Positions 16,606-28,695 of a stretch of DNA of 64,000 nt are shown here, in pieces (position 1 is the stretch's first letter; each line of letters starts with the position of its first letter). This stretch comes from Corynebacterium sp. HMSC08A12 (GTDB lineage: Bacteria > Actinomycetota > Actinomycetes > Mycobacteriales > Mycobacteriaceae). The position numbers and the translations under genes were made by a program. Below the pieces are notes generated by a model that was given only the letters and a program-made list of their open reading frames with translations, was not told the DNA's origin and searched no databases. The DNA lies in assembly GCF_001807485.1 (NCBI RefSeq), contig NZ_KV789188.1:65960-129959 (forward strand), given 5' to 3'.

Positions 16606-17229
16606 ATGAAGCTGTCCAAGAAGATCACCGCTACCGCCGCTGCTACCGCCCTGGCTTCCGCAGCCCTGCTGACCCCGGTTGCTAACGCTCAGGAAGAGGG
16701 AGGCTCCCCGGCTCCGGAGGCTCCGGCCGAGGGCGAGCAGCCGGGCGAAGGCGAGGGCGACGAGAACGGCAACGAAGACGACCAGACCGGTGACGACAGC
16801 ACCGAGGACGAGCCGGCCGGCTCCTCCAACATGAGCAAGGAAGACAAGATCGCTGCTGGCATCGGTGGCACCATCGTTGGCCTGGGCGTTCTGGGTGCAG
16901 TCCTGGGTAACGCCGGCGACAAGGGCGAGGACAAGGCCGACGACGAGGCTGAGGCTCCCAAGGACGGCGAGAAGGAAGAAGCTCCGGCTGAGGGCGAAGA
17001 GGCACCGGCCAAGGAGGACATCGAGGCTCCGGCAGCTGAGGCTCCAGCCGAGGGCGAGGCTGAGGCACCGGCCGCAGAGGCTCCGGCTGCAGACGCTGAG
17101 GCACCGGCAGAGCGCAACGTTCAGCTGGCTAACACCGGCGTTAAGCCGGAGATCTCCATCCTGGCTGGCCTGGCTCTGATCTCCATGGTCGCAGGCGCTT
17201 GGATGATGTTCGCTCGCCGCCAGGCATAA
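16606..17229 (+). CDS. LAxTG sortase-anchored acidic surface protein
   Basis: The ATG at 16606 follows ACAGGAGAAAGAC, a good ribosome-binding site; an in-frame ATG at 16543 lacks one. The 207-residue protein has a Sec signal peptide (cleavage after ANA, about residue 29) and a Glu/Ala/Pro/Gly-rich body with many EAPAEGE-type repeats. A central hydrophobic glycine-rich segment (KIAAGIGGTIVGLGVLGAVLG) interrupts it. The sorting signal is LANTG, then a membrane helix and ARRQA. Corynebacterial sortases use LPxTG and LAxTG. The body is disordered and may act as a wall-spanning stalk; no binding domain is seen. Confidence 0.88.
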   Translation: MKLSKKITATAAATALASAALLTPVANAQEEGGSPAPEAPAEGEQPGEGEGDENGNEDDQTGDDSTEDEPAGSSNMSKEDKIAAGIGGTIVGLGVLGAVLGNAGDKGEDKADDEAEAPKDGEKEEAPAEGEEAPAKEDIEAPAAEAPAEGEAEAPAAEAPAADAEAPAERNVQLANTGVKPEISILAGLALISMVAGAWMMFARRQA

Positions 17230-17287
17230 CTCACGCTTCTACTGCGTAATCACGGAAAAGCGGATCACGCCTTCCGCTGAACCCACG

Positions 17288-17328
17288 AACCCGCGGCTCC
17301 TTCTCACTCTGGAAGGGCTGCGGGTTTT
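17288..17328 (+). terminator. Rho-independent terminator after the LAxTG gene
   Basis: AACCCGCGGC (17288-17297) pairs with GCTGCGGGTT (17317-17326) with one mismatch and a 19-nt loop, followed by TTTT-type sequence. Confidence 0.7.
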
Positions 17329-17369
17329 CCCATACCTTCGGATGCTTTAGGCACGCTCCGGGCGCACCG

Positions 17370-18371
17370 CTAGTCGGCCATCCCCCGCCAGAACTCTTCC
17401 AGCCGATCGGAAACCAACTCCGGCTCCCGCGCCCAACGGTTATGCCCCAGCTGCGAATCGAGCTCCTCCACCTGCACCACATCGGCAGGCAACTCCGACC
17501 CCAGGTTCTCCGCGGAAGCTATCGGGCAATCCTCGTCGTTCGCGCAGCGCGTCAGCAGCACCGGGGTGCGCACGGACTTCTTCGCCTCTTCGTAGTCCAT
17601 GTCTTGATCCGCCAGCTTGTGCAGGCGGTTTGTTTGCCCATAACGGAACCACTCACGCAGCTGCGTACCCGATTGGCGCCCATAGCCCGCCAAATCCAAC
17701 ACGCCCGCCGGCTGGTACCCAAACAGCAGGATATTCAGCATGATCTGGTAGGTACCGAAGCGCAGGCGCGTACGCTGCTTACCCTCAAACCCCTTGTAAT
17801 ACGGAGTGCCGGATCCCACGCCCATCATCCCGCGAATGCCCAGCTCTGCAGCCTCGGGGCGCGCAAGAAACAGCGCACCGATCTGTCCGCCCATCGAATG
17901 GCAAAGCATTAACGTGGGGTGATCCTTATTGACGCCCAACGCTTCCTTCGCAGCCCGAATCGTTCGCGGATAATCTTCAGAGGCCAGGTGGTGGTAACCC
18001 CACTGGTGCTTGCGGGTGGCCACGGCCGTGGAACTACCCTGCCCACGCAGCTCGCCGGTAACCACCGGGTATCCCCGGTCCGCCAACTCCCAGGCGATTG
18101 GGTCGTAATAGCGGGCACCCATTCCAAAGCCCGGCCAGACCACGATCAGCGGGCGGGCACGATCCCACGCGGCATCCGCTGGGCTGTTCGCTGAGTTCGC
18201 AGCGCTGCTGGAGGCGGTGGCGTCCGTACCTTCCTCCCCCACCTTCGCCGTGCCGGGCAGGAACAGGCGAACCTGCGACGTGGTGCCGTCGGCCATCTCA
18301 ACCGGCAGCAGGGTCGGCTCGCGGCGCGGCTGCGTACGAGTGGTTTTCCCTTGGTGTTTCGAATCGCTCAC
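17370..18371 (-). CDS. Alpha/beta-fold hydrolase
   Basis: The protein has 333 residues. It has a classic alpha/beta-hydrolase fold: oxyanion region VVWPGFGMGARYY, nucleophile motif CHSMGG (Ser at about residue 181) and a late His in QLGHNRW. It lacks a signal peptide, so it is cytoplasmic. The closest style is the serine aminopeptidase/monoacylglycerol-lipase-like group; the substrate is unknown. It starts 9 nt after the gyrB stop and is probably cotranscribed with gyrB, an odd partner for a topoisomerase gene. Confidence 0.85.
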   Translation of the reverse strand: MSDSKHQGKTTRTQPRREPTLLPVEMADGTTSQVRLFLPGTAKVGEEGTDATASSSAANSANSPADAAWDRARPLIVVWPGFGMGARYYDPIAWELADRGYPVVTGELRGQGSSTAVATRKHQWGYHHLASEDYPRTIRAAKEALGVNKDHPTLMLCHSMGGQIGALFLARPEAAELGIRGMMGVGSGTPYYKGFEGKQRTRLRFGTYQIMLNILLFGYQPAGVLDLAGYGRQSGTQLREWFRYGQTNRLHKLADQDMDYEEAKKSVRTPVLLTRCANDEDCPIASAENLGSELPADVVQVEELDSQLGHNRWAREPELVSDRLEEFWRGMAD

Positions 18372-18380
18372 AACACTCGA

Positions 18381-20411
<2,031 letters not shown>

Positions 20412-20515
20412 TCAAACTCCTTTTCTCGCGCGTAAATAACCACCCCATTCTAGCGCGTCGGGGGCCTAAAGGTGCCATTGGACAGGCCGTTTGAGCTATT
20501 TGAGCTGTGTTTAGA

Positions 20516-21055
20516 TCATCCGAAGTCGTCTCGCGGCCCGCGCCCTTGCACGCGCAGCTTGCCGTATTTCGGCCGGCGGATGTTGGGCCCCTGGATTCGC
20601 AGTTGCGCCACCACGTCCTCGCCCGCACGCTTGGCAATGGCCTGCAGAATTACGGTTTGCATGTAGCGCAGCTGAGTGGTCCACGGGGTGGAATCGCACT
20701 CGATCACCAGGATCTGCGCTTCCTCCTCATACCGCACCGGGCGGGTGTGTTCGGCGATCTTGTCACCCACCAGCTCCGGCCAGGCGTTCATGATCCGCGC
20801 AACGCTCACCCGCTGCTGCCAGCCCTGCCGCTTGATCTCGCGCCCAATTAGCGCACCGAAACGCTTCGGGTCGCGGTAACTACGATCGAGCCGCCCATCC
20901 ATGCGGGTCTTGTACCTGGTCGCCTTGCGGAACGTTGTCTTCTTGTTCTTTTTTGGTGACGCCACCAGCGGCAACTCGGCCTGCGGGGAACCACCGGCCT
21001 TCTTCATGGCAGCGAGGGCTTGGGCTACTGGGTCAGTCGCCATTGGCCTCGCCAT
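20516..21055 (-). CDS. dciA: DciA-type DUF721 protein
   Basis: The protein has 179 residues. The C-terminal DUF721 domain (about 75-160) includes ARIMNAWPELVGDKIAEHTRPV and the strand-rich part LVIECDSTPWTTQLRYMQTVIL. DciA proteins are replicative-helicase operators in bacteria without DnaC/DnaI. The N-terminal part is a disordered basic linker. Residue 1 overlaps the recF end by 23 nt; a second ATG at 21043 has better spacing to AAGGA and may be the true start. The order recF-dciA-gyrB is conserved in Actinobacteria. Confidence 0.9.
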   Translation of the reverse strand: MARPMATDPVAQALAAMKKAGGSPQAELPLVASPKKNKKTTFRKATRYKTRMDGRLDRSYRDPKRFGALIGREIKRQGWQQRVSVARIMNAWPELVGDKIAEHTRPVRYEEEAQILVIECDSTPWTTQLRYMQTVILQAIAKRAGEDVVAQLRIQGPNIRRPKYGKLRVQGRGPRDDFG

Positions 21056-22301
21056 CCTTCACAATGCGTTCCGTCGCGGCAGTCTTGAGTTCATCAATAG
21101 TGTAGATCTTTGCTACATCCCGCAGGGCATCTGGAATGTCCTCATCCACCGCGGCCGTGATGAGGACCTGCTCTGCGCTGGAAATGAGGTCGACGAGGTG
21201 GTGGCGTCGAGAAGAATCGAGCTCCGCAAAAACATCGTCGAGGATCACGACGGGCTCAACCCCGTCCCCGCGCTGCATAAAAAACGCGGCGAGCCGCAGC
21301 GAGAGGGCAAATGACCAAGATTCGCCGTGCGAGGCGTAACCCTTGGCTGGCTGGTGGCCGAGGATCAAGTTCACGTCGTCGCGGTGGGGACCAAGCAGCG
21401 TGGTGCCGCGCTCGACCTCCTGGGGGCGCTTGGTGGCGAAGGCCTGCAGCAGCGTGGCCTCGGCGATCTCGGGGCTGAGAAGCGCCGTGGGCTGGTCTGG
21501 CTCGCTAACGCCCAGGCGAATGCCCAGGTCAGCGAGCTCCGCATCGATGGTGGACGTGTAAGACATGTGCGCGGGGCGCGACTGTGGAGCCAATGATTGG
21601 TAGGTCTGCTGCAGGTGCGGGGCAAGGTCGTGGACGATCTGCACCCGCGCCGACATGATCTGCCCACCCAGCGCGGCCAACTGGCTATCCCAAACATCGA
21701 GAGTGGCCAGGGCGGATTCCGCATCGGCCTTGATGTCCTCCGAGAGGTTGTGGCTGGCCCCCTTCGGGGCGCCGACGACAAGCCGCAGAGCGAAGGCCGA
21801 CTGCCGCAGCAGCGCGTTCCGCTGGCGCAGGGCCTTGTCGTAGTCCGCCTTCACGGCAGCTAGGCGCGGGTATCTGGAAATCATGATTGTGTCTAGGAAA
21901 TGACGCCGCTGCTCGGGTTCGCCGCGGATCAGCGCCAGATCCTCCGGGGAAAACAGCGTGGTTCGCACAACCCCCAGCAGATCCCGCTGGGAATTCATGG
22001 CAGCGCGGTTTATGTGCGCGCGATTCGAGCCGCGGGCGCGGATGGCCAGGTGAGCGGTGAGCTCGCGGCCATTGTTCACGGCGGTGGCGGAGATGTTGGC
22101 GATGTCCTGCCCGCGCCGCACCAGGGCGGCATCGGTGTTGACGCGGTGCGAGCTTAGATGGGCTAGGTAACCGAGTGCCTCGACGATATTGGTTTTCCCG
22201 TGGCCATTAGGGCCAGAAAAGATCGTGATGCCAGGGCTGAGTTGCAGGTCGAGTTCCTCCCACGACCTGTAATTACTCAGACGAAGATTGGAGACGTACA
22301 C
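21033..22301 (-). CDS. recF: DNA replication and repair protein RecF
   Basis: The protein has 422 residues: an SMC-like ATPase that loads RecA with RecO and RecR at gaps. Walker A is FSGPNGHGKTNIVEAL (about residue 30). The signature region is LSLRLAAFFMQ and Walker B is PVVILDDVFAELD. An extra Ser/Ala segment around residues 170-200 (GAPKGASHNLSEDIKADA) makes it slightly longer than typical. The start is GTG 22299-22301. It is 60 nt downstream of dnaN and overlaps dciA. Confidence 0.97.
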   Translation of the reverse strand: MYVSNLRLSNYRSWEELDLQLSPGITIFSGPNGHGKTNIVEALGYLAHLSSHRVNTDAALVRRGQDIANISATAVNNGRELTAHLAIRARGSNRAHINRAAMNSQRDLLGVVRTTLFSPEDLALIRGEPEQRRHFLDTIMISRYPRLAAVKADYDKALRQRNALLRQSAFALRLVVGAPKGASHNLSEDIKADAESALATLDVWDSQLAALGGQIMSARVQIVHDLAPHLQQTYQSLAPQSRPAHMSYTSTIDAELADLGIRLGVSEPDQPTALLSPEIAEATLLQAFATKRPQEVERGTTLLGPHRDDVNLILGHQPAKGYASHGESWSFALSLRLAAFFMQRGDGVEPVVILDDVFAELDSSRRHHLVDLISSAEQVLITAAVDEDIPDALRDVAKIYTIDELKTAATERIVKDGEANGD

Positions 22302-22361
22302 GGTTAGCCAGAAATCAACCTAGAAAAACAACCTCGAGAATCAACCTCGGCCTAGCCTGGC

Positions 22362-23546
22362 TTAACCCGGCAGGCGTACCGGCATCAGCAAGTAGGTGAA
22401 GTCCGTCTCCGGGGTTGCGAAGTTACCCTCTGCGTCTGCCTCGGGCAGCTCGCCCGGATCCGGCAGCAGGATCGCGGGACGGGAGGCCATGGTGAAGCCG
22501 AAGACCACGCGCGGGGTGTGGATGGCGGCCAGGCCTTCCTTCAGGTAACTGGGGTTAAACGCGATGACCAGCGGCTCGCCGGCGAAAGCGCAGTCCAGGG
22601 TTTCCGTAGCGGAACCGACATCGCTGCCACCTGCGGAAAGGGTGACGGTGTTGTCCTTGAAGTCCATCCGGATCTGGGAGTTCCGCTCGGCGACGATGGA
22701 GACGCGCTTGATGGCCTCCTGCAGCGGGGCAATCTCCACGCTTGCGAGTGCGGTGTGCGTCTTCGGCAGCAGCGGGCGGAACTTCGGGAATTCTGCGTCG
22801 AGCAGGCGCGTGGTGGTGTGTCGCGACTCGGTGGAAATACCCAGCAGGCCATCGGCGCCGATGTCCTCGCCACTACCCACTGCGATCTCGATGGGATCGG
22901 TGTTGTTCGGATCCATGGAGCGCGCAGTGTCTGCCAGAGTGCGAGCCGGGATCAGCAGCTTCGCCTGCGCGTCGGCCTGCGCCGGATTCCACTGGAAGCT
23001 GCGGACGGCCAGGCGGAAGCGGTCAGTGGCGACCATAATGACATTCTCGCCGTCGATTTCCACGTGTACGCCGGTGAGCATCGGCAGGGTGTCGTCGCGG
23101 CCGGCCGCCACAGCGACCTGCGAGATAGATTCCGCAAAGAGATTCGGGTCGATAGTGCCGGTGACCTCGGGCAGCTCCGGCAGAACCGGGTAATCCTCGA
23201 TGGTCATTGCGGGCAGTTCGAACTTGGACTTGCCAGTCTTGAGAGTCACGGTAGTGCCGTCGAACTCGATGTTGATCGGCTTATTCGGCAAAGAGCCAAC
23301 GATGTCGGAGGCCAGCTTGCCGGCTACGAGAATCTTGCCGGGCTCGTTGACCTCGGCATTGATGCGCACGCGAGTGGAAACCTCGCGGTCGAATCCGGAA
23401 AGCTCCAACCCTTCGTCGTCGGCGACAATCATCACGCCGCGCAGGATGGGCTGGGTCGGCTTGCTAGGCAGGGAGCGGGCTACCCAACCGAGGGCGGATG
23501 CGAAGTCATCCTTGGGAACAATGAAACTCACTGTTTGGCTATCCAT
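22362..23546 (-). CDS. dnaN: DNA polymerase III beta sliding clamp
   Basis: The protein has 394 residues from ATG 23546, preceded by GGAAG; the frame is open to a TTG at 23552. It shows the three repeated clamp domains (starts near VSFIVPKDDF, LPELPEVTGTID and LLPKTHTALASVEIA) and the usual C-terminal end YLLMPVRLPG, where the peptide-binding pocket residues lie. It forms the processivity ring for replication. It follows the oriC spacer downstream of dnaA and precedes recF by 60 nt. Confidence 0.97.
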   Translation of the reverse strand: MDSQTVSFIVPKDDFASALGWVARSLPSKPTQPILRGVMIVADDEGLELSGFDREVSTRVRINAEVNEPGKILVAGKLASDIVGSLPNKPINIEFDGTTVTLKTGKSKFELPAMTIEDYPVLPELPEVTGTIDPNLFAESISQVAVAAGRDDTLPMLTGVHVEIDGENVIMVATDRFRLAVRSFQWNPAQADAQAKLLIPARTLADTARSMDPNNTDPIEIAVGSGEDIGADGLLGISTESRHTTTRLLDAEFPKFRPLLPKTHTALASVEIAPLQEAIKRVSIVAERNSQIRMDFKDNTVTLSAGGSDVGSATETLDCAFAGEPLVIAFNPSYLKEGLAAIHTPRVVFGFTMASRPAILLPDPGELPEADAEGNFATPETDFTYLLMPVRLPG

Positions 23547-23552
23547 GCTCAA

Positions 23553-24153
23553 TCTAACTTCCGTGCTCTCGTCGCTCTCGTGGTTTTCGAGGTTCTCGGG
23601 GTCTAGCGGGCCTCGAGGTTCGTCTGATCAAGATTAACCCACAAGCTCTATTTCTGTTTATTCCCTTTTATTTAGAGAGATAGCAGTCGTAGTAGGTGTT
23701 GTGGATCCTGTGCACAAACCCTAATCGATGCATGTCGCACCGCAGGTTCGGGTGTTGATGATCCGGTGGACAAGCTGTGAATAACAGATCTCGACTGTGG
23801 ATAACTTCGGCGGGTCGCGAGTTGTACACATCTTCTCCACTGCTGTTTACCCAGTTTAGGCGCAGTTTTCCCCAGGGGGCGGGGCGCTGTTTTGTGACGC
23901 AGCTAACTTTTCATCCTCTGCGGCGCACCCGGAGCCCGCCGAAACCGCTACCCCTTGAATTACAACTTTGAAATTACATCTGTGGAAAACCCTGTGGAAT
24001 TGTGGATAACTCAGTTGAATCCTGGTCTAGTAAAGGTCAGAGCCTCGTGAGTTATCCCCAGGCTCGCTGTGGATAACTCGGTGAATCTGGGGAAAACTGT
24101 GGGAAACTCGCGCCCTGCTCTGCCGCCGGGGGTGCTGCTACCGGGCGACGAAG
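23553..24153. other. oriC region (dnaA-dnaN spacer) with DnaA boxes
   Basis: These 601 bases hold DnaA-box matches TGTGGATAA at 23796-23804, 24001-24009 and 24068-24076. Variants are TGTGAATAA (23776-23784) and TTATCCCCA (24052-24060), with further weak words such as TGTGGAAAA. AT-rich stretches are at 23640-23690 and 23950-23990. The position between dnaA and dnaN is the standard actinobacterial origin. Confidence 0.85.
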
Positions 24154-25923
24154 CTAATCCCGGGCATGGGACTTGATCTTTTGTGTTAGTTCCTGCACCT
24201 GATCGAAGACCTTCTTGTTCTCCGACAGGGATTCCCGCACGCGCCGCTCCGCGTACATCACCGTGGTGTGGTCGCGGCCGCCAAATGCGCTTCCCAGCTT
24301 CGGCAGGGATAGATCCGTCAGCTCGCGGCACAGATACATGGCGATCTGCCGGGCCTGCACAAACTTCTTGGCCCTACCCTTCCCCACCAGCTCGTCCGTG
24401 GTCAGGTTGAAGTAGTTCGCCACTACCTCGATGACGTGCTGCGGTACGATTTCCACGTCTTGATCCGCCGGCGAAATATCGCGCAGCGCAATCTCGGCGG
24501 TCTCCACCGTCAAAGGTTCGTGGCTCAGCGCGCAGTAGGCCGTCACGCGGATCAAAGCACCGTCGAGCTCGCGGATGGACTTTTCGTAGCGGCTGGCGAT
24601 CAGCACCTTCACGTCCTCCGGCAACTGCACGTTGTCGGATTCGGCCTTCTTCGTCAGAATCGCAATGCGCGTCTCCAGATCCGGAGTCTGCACGTCCGTA
24701 ATCAGGCCGCCTTCGAAGCGCGTCCGCAGGCGATCCTCCAGGGTGGTCAGCTGCCGGGGAGGTCGGTCGGAGCTCAAGACGATCTGCTTATTCGCCTGGT
24801 GCAGTGCGTTGAACGTGTGGAAGAACTCCTCCTGCGTGGACTCTTTGTTCTGCAGGAACTGAATATCATCCACGATCAGCATGTCCAGGTTGCGGTAGCG
24901 CCGCTTGAAGGACTCACGGGTGTCGTTAGCAATCGAGTTAATGAAGTCGTTCGTCAGCTCCTCCGAGCTCACATACTTCACCCGCATATTCGGCTGCAGT
25001 TCTTTGGCGTAGTGCCCGATGGCGTGCAGCAGGTGTGTTTTGCCCAGGCCCGATTCGCCCCAGATAAACAGGGGGTTATAAGCCTTGGCCGGTGCCTCGG
25101 CCACGGCGCGGCAAGCCGCGGCGGCGAAGTTATTCGAGGAGCCGACCACGAAGTTTTCGAACGTGTAGTTCTTGTTCAGCAGCGATTCGCCGTCGAGCCC
25201 GTCGTTGAAACTCGAGGACGGCTGCGGCGAAGAGGTATGGGGCGAAGAGGTGTGCGAGGAAGGAGTATGCCGCGGGGCTGGACGGTGCGCGGTCTCCTTG
25301 TTCGTCCAGCGCGTAGGCGTCGGAGACGGGTTCGGGTCGATATGGTTCTCCGACGCAGCGTATTGCCCGGCGAGTTCGTCGGCGTCATGCTCCCGACGCC
25401 GCGCCGCTTCCTCAGCAGTTTCGGCCGCGGCGCTATCCCCAGCCTGCGCCGCGCCGTCCCTCTGCTCGGCCTTGTTGACCAGCTCCTCTACCTGCGACAT
25501 CGAAAGGTCGTCTGCGGTTGCCACCGACCCTTTTTGTGACGCCCCTTCGTGGGCATCGCCGGCAGCATCAGCATCGGTGTGGCTGTCGTTGGCTGCCTCG
25601 GCGCGATCCTCGGTTTCCCCGTTAGTGCTGGTGATGGCGAGGCTAACGGAGAGATCCAGCCGCGTCTTGAGGACGTGCTTGATGGGATCGATCAGGTCTT
25701 TCTCGATCGATTCCTTGGTCCACTTGTTCGGGGTCTCCAGCACCACAATGCGGCCCATGAGCCCCACCGGCCTGACCTTGCGCAGCAGGGAGCGCTGCTT
25801 GGGGGAGATCGCCGGCAGGTCCGGATCGGGATTAGCCGACGAGCTATCGGCAAGCCAATCGTGCATGATGGCATCCCACATGTCTGGGAAGTGTTCCTCG
25901 ATGGAGAAATTCGAGTGGCTCAT
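24154..25923 (-). CDS. dnaA: Chromosomal replication initiator protein DnaA
   Basis: The protein has 589 residues. Domain I is at about 1-95. A long disordered domain II spans about 100-260 (Ala/Glu/Asp, then Pro/Ser/Thr-rich), longer than in most relatives. The AAA+ domain III has Walker [12 protein letters not shown] (about residue 290) and Walker [11 protein letters not shown]. The DNA-binding domain IV carries the signature [15 protein letters not shown] near the C-terminus. A copy of the dispersed GGCGTCACAAA motif is embedded in the domain II coding part (25532-25543), encoding GASQK. Confidence 0.98.
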   Translation of the reverse strand: MSHSNFSIEEHFPDMWDAIMHDWLADSSSANPDPDLPAISPKQRSLLRKVRPVGLMGRIVVLETPNKWTKESIEKDLIDPIKHVLKTRLDLSVSLAITSTNGETEDRAEAANDSHTDADAAGDAHEGASQKGSVATADDLSMSQVEELVNKAEQRDGAAQAGDSAAAETAEEAARRREHDADELAGQYAASENHIDPNPSPTPTRWTNKETAHRPAPRHTPSSHTSSPHTSSPQPSSSFNDGLDGESLLNKNYTFENFVVGSSNNFAAAACRAVAEAPAKAYNPLFIWGESGLGKTHLLHAIGHYAKELQPNMRVKYVSSEELTNDFINSIANDTRESFKRRYRNLDMLIVDDIQFLQNKESTQEEFFHTFNALHQANKQIVLSSDRPPRQLTTLEDRLRTRFEGGLITDVQTPDLETRIAILTKKAESDNVQLPEDVKVLIASRYEKSIRELDGALIRVTAYCALSHEPLTVETAEIALRDISPADQDVEIVPQHVIEVVANYFNLTTDELVGKGRAKKFVQARQIAMYLCRELTDLSLPKLGSAFGGRDHTTVMYAERRVRESLSENKKVFDQVQELTQKIKSHARD

Positions 25924-26629
25924 GGGGCTCCAGGGTTGGTCGGGGGTGGCCGAAAGGTTAACGGGGGTTAAACCACGGGTGGTTTAGCTAGTCGGGCTGT
26001 TCTGTAGTTGTTCACGGCCCAGTGCACAGTGCGAAACACCGATTGTCCTGCGTTTCCACACAGTTATACACACCTGTGGATAACTTCTCTGCACATGTTA
26101 TCCCCAAGGTACAGCGCTCTTGTGGATAACTCTAATTAAAGTGTGAAAATGCCCGTGACCTGCATGTATAAGGTGTAAAGTAAAGGTTTAATGTTTGGGG
26201 GTGGAGGAGTTTTCCACAAGGCCAATCGATATTTGACGAAGTCCGTTTCCGTCCTTAAGGGTTTTTGTTCACACCCAGACTTCGGCGGCAGAAATGGGTG
26301 ATTGCGGTGCGGTTTTATGCCCATTGAGGTGGCACTTCTCGCGCTAGTTACCGTAGTGACTTTCTAAAATTTGGATAACTTCCGTCACAGCACGTATCCT
26401 TGACTCGTCTATGGCAACCCACGTACGACAGCAGGTCACCACGCTGTCTATCGGGTGCCTCCGGTACCGGCTCTTAGGTCCTCCGGGACTTTGCCGGTGC
26501 AATTGTCCACTTAAATTTGTGGGCGCGCCGCTGGCTTAAGCGTTGATCCCAGCTCATGAAGGGGCTGGGTGTCTGTTGTGGCTGCACGTGGCTCGTCCGC
26601 TGATAGCGAAAGTTAAGGAGTGAAGTACC
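25924..26629. promoter_or_regulatory. dnaA-rpmH divergent region with second DnaA-box cluster
   Basis: This 706-bp spacer holds DnaA-box matches TTATACACA (26064-26072), TGTGGATAA (26075-26083 and 26121-26129) and TTATCCCCA (26098-26106). An AT-rich stretch at 26130-26200 (AATTAAAGTGTGAAAATG, TATAAGGTGTAAAGTAAAG) could be an unwinding element. It must also contain the promoters of dnaA (minus) and rpmH (plus). DnaA autoregulation is likely (inference). Confidence 0.8.
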
Positions 26630-26773
26630 GTGGCCAAGGGCAAGCGTACTTTCCAGCCCAACAACCGTCGTCGTGCACGTGTGCACGGTTTCCGTACCCG
26701 TATGCGTACCCGCGCCGGCCGTGCCATCGTTTCCGCACGCCGCAACAAGGGCCGCAAGTCCCTGACTGCCTAA
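26630..26773 (+). CDS. rpmH: 50S ribosomal protein L34
   Basis: The protein has 47 residues. It starts at GTG 26630 ([20 protein letters not shown]) and ends with GRKSLTA. The very basic sequence and length are diagnostic of L34. TTAAGGAGTGA gives the ribosome-binding site. It is the first gene of the rpmH-rnpA-yidD-yidC block, divergent from dnaA. Confidence 0.98.
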   Translation: MAKGKRTFQPNNRRRARVHGFRTRMRTRAGRAIVSARRNKGRKSLTA

Positions 26774-26793
26774 ATTAGGCACAGACGTTCGCT

Positions 26794-26816
26794 CCACCCC
26801 AATACTCTTGGGGTGG
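26794..26816 (+). terminator. Hairpin between rpmH and rnpA
   Basis: CCACCCCA (26794-26801) and TGGGGTGG (26809-26816) form a perfect 8-bp stem with a 7-nt loop. There is no U-tract; it may attenuate or process the rpmH-rnpA message. A dispersed GGCGTCAATAA motif follows at 26828-26838. Confidence 0.6.
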
Positions 26817-26857
26817 ATTGTCGTAGGGGCGTCAATAAGTAAGAAAGAGCCACCACA

Positions 26858-27259
26858 GTGCTAGCTCCCCAGCACCGGCTTCGGTCGACTGCCTTGTTTG
26901 GGCAGACGATACGGAAGGGTCGGAAGAAGGGTAGCCGCACTGTGGTGGTTCACGTTTTAGCGGGTGGCGGCGGGGCCGAAGAGCTTCCGCTGCCGTTGCA
27001 AGAGGGGGCGACTGCCGGGCCACGCATGGGGCTAGTGGTTTCGAAGGCGGTCGGCAACGCCGTGACCAGGCATAATACCTCGCGGAAGCTTCGTCATGCC
27101 TTCCGTGCTGTGTTGGACGAAGGGCTGCAGGAAGGCAGCCTGGAGTTCCCCGTCGGCACCACGGTAGTGATCCGTGCGTTGCCTAAGAGCGCCACTGCGA
27201 GCTTTGAGGAGTTGGTCGGCGATGTGCGCAGCTGCATCCGGCGAGCCCTCGCCCGCTAG
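26858..27259 (+). CDS. rnpA: Ribonuclease P protein component
   Basis: The protein has 133 residues: the basic protein subunit that assists RNase P RNA in tRNA 5' processing. It shows [20 protein letters not shown] at the N-terminus and the RNR-like segment [20 protein letters not shown] in the middle (RxxVKRxxRE position relaxed). The start is GTG 26858 after AAGAAAGAG. A Glu/Gly-rich insertion ([19 protein letters not shown]) separates the first strands. Confidence 0.96.
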   Translation: MLAPQHRLRSTALFGQTIRKGRKKGSRTVVVHVLAGGGGAEELPLPLQEGATAGPRMGLVVSKAVGNAVTRHNTSRKLRHAFRAVLDEGLQEGSLEFPVGTTVVIRALPKSATASFEELVGDVRSCIRRALAR

Positions 27260-27350
27260 TGGCCACTCTCCCACGTCCGAGCCCTCGCCCAATGGTGATG
27301 CGAGTACCAGTAGTGATGGTCGTAATGGTCGGCCGGGTGTCGGGGCCCGA

Positions 27351-27593
27351 ATGGCTCGCCGATTGATCCTTGGTTACCAAAGTTATGTGTCACCCCTTAA
27401 AATGGGGCCAACATGCCGTTTTGATCCTACGTGCAGCAACTACGCCTTAACCGCTATAGGCCGCCATGGCCTGATTAAGGGGTCGCTTCTCGCGTTGGGT
27501 CGTTTGGCCCGCTGTGGGCCTTGGCATCCGGGAGGTTGGGATCCTGTCCCGCCTCGTCGTCCCCTGTGCTCGTGGGGCGGGCGGCGCCGCTAG
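27351..27593 (+). CDS. yidD: Membrane protein insertion efficiency factor YidD
   Basis: The protein has 80 residues from ATG 27351: [19 protein letters not shown], then [19 protein letters not shown] and the [11 protein letters not shown] end, all diagnostic of the YidD family, which helps YidC-dependent insertion. The frame stays open upstream to 27174, overlapping rnpA by 86 nt, but that part is Ser/Pro/Gly-rich and unlike the family, so the later ATG is preferred. A clear ribosome-binding site is lacking, so coupling to rnpA translation is possible. Confidence 0.85.
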   Translation: MARRLILGYQSYVSPLKMGPTCRFDPTCSNYALTAIGRHGLIKGSLLALGRLARCGPWHPGGWDPVPPRRPLCSWGGRRR

Positions 27594-27680
27594 CTGTGTT
27601 CCTTTTTTGGACGCCAACTATCGGCGGCGCCGGCCCTACGGGCCTTAATAGATCAATTTCAGGAGAAACCTCGAGTCGCC

Positions 27681-28655
27681 ATGGATTTTGTTTATTATCC
27701 AGTGTCCGGCGTTTTGTGGTTCTGGCATAAGCTGTTCAGCTACGTCCTGAGCCCAGATTCGGGCATCACTTGGGCGCTGGCAATCATGTTCCTCGTGTTC
27801 ACCATTCGTATCCTCTTGGTGAAGCCGATGGCTAATCAGCTGCGTTCCAGCCGCAAGATGCAAGAAATGCAGCCAAAGATGCAGGAGCTGCAGCGAAAGT
27901 ACAAGAACGATCGTCAGACGCTGGCGATTGAGATGCGCAAGCTGCAGAAGGAAATGGGCGTAAACCCGTTGGCTTCCTGCCTGCCGATGCTTGTGCAGAT
28001 GCCGATCTTCCTTGGCCTGTTCCACGTGCTTCGTTCCTTCAACCGCACGGGCACCGGTGTGGGTCAGCTGGGAATGACGGTCGAGGAGACTCGTAATACG
28101 CCGAACTACTTCTTCGGTGTGGACGAGGTTCAGTCCTTCCTGGACGCTCGTATCTTCGGTACTCCCCTGTCCGGTTTTATCTCCATGGACCCGGCCAACT
28201 ACCGCGCGTTCTCCGCGGATGGTCACGTGGACTTCACCCGAACCAACATCATCCTGGTCGTTGTCCCGCTGATGCTGCTGGCTTCCGTGCTGATGCACTT
28301 CTCGGCCCGCATGTCTATGGATCGTGCTGCAAAGCGCCGTGCGGAGAACCCGATTAAGGCTAACGACCCTAAGGCCATGCAGTCTCAGATGCAGATGGAC
28401 ATGATGCAAAAGCTGATGCTGTGGGTCATGCCGGTTCTGTACCTAATGGGTGGCTTCGCTTGGCAGGTTGGTCTTGCCCTGTACATGGCTACCAACATGA
28501 CGTGGTCCTACCTGCAGCAGTACTTCCTCTACAAGAAGATGGATGCTGAGGAGGAGGCGGAGAAAGAAGCTATCGCGGCTTCCAAGCGCACCTCTGCTCC
28601 GAAAGTCGGCGCCCGCCCGGATAACCCCAAGAAGAAGGGTAAGAAGCGGAAGTAG
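27681..28655 (+). CDS. yidC: Membrane protein insertase YidC
   Basis: The protein has 324 residues. It shows the conserved core of YidC/Oxa1: about five membrane helices, with the charged coiled hairpin after helix 1 (RSSRKMQEMQPKMQELQRKY), then LQMPIFLGLFHVLRS and a C-terminal basic tail. It lacks the large periplasmic domain of proteobacterial YidC, as usual for Gram-positives. CAGGAGAAACC lies 11-17 nt before the ATG. There is no jag/khpB gene after it; rsmG is next, as in C. glutamicum. Confidence 0.97.
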   Translation: MDFVYYPVSGVLWFWHKLFSYVLSPDSGITWALAIMFLVFTIRILLVKPMANQLRSSRKMQEMQPKMQELQRKYKNDRQTLAIEMRKLQKEMGVNPLASCLPMLVQMPIFLGLFHVLRSFNRTGTGVGQLGMTVEETRNTPNYFFGVDEVQSFLDARIFGTPLSGFISMDPANYRAFSADGHVDFTRTNIILVVVPLMLLASVLMHFSARMSMDRAAKRRAENPIKANDPKAMQSQMQMDMMQKLMLWVMPVLYLMGGFAWQVGLALYMATNMTWSYLQQYFLYKKMDAEEEAEKEAIAASKRTSAPKVGARPDNPKKKGKKRK

Positions 28656-28670
28656 CCCTAAACCGCGTTG

Positions 28671-28695
28671 AACCGTCACCGTTATGGTGGCGGTT
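28671..28695 (+). terminator. Terminator after yidC
   Basis: AACCGTCACC (28671-28680) and GGTGGCGGTT (28686-28695) form a stem with one mismatch and a 5-nt loop, followed by CTTTTGTTTTC. Confidence 0.85.
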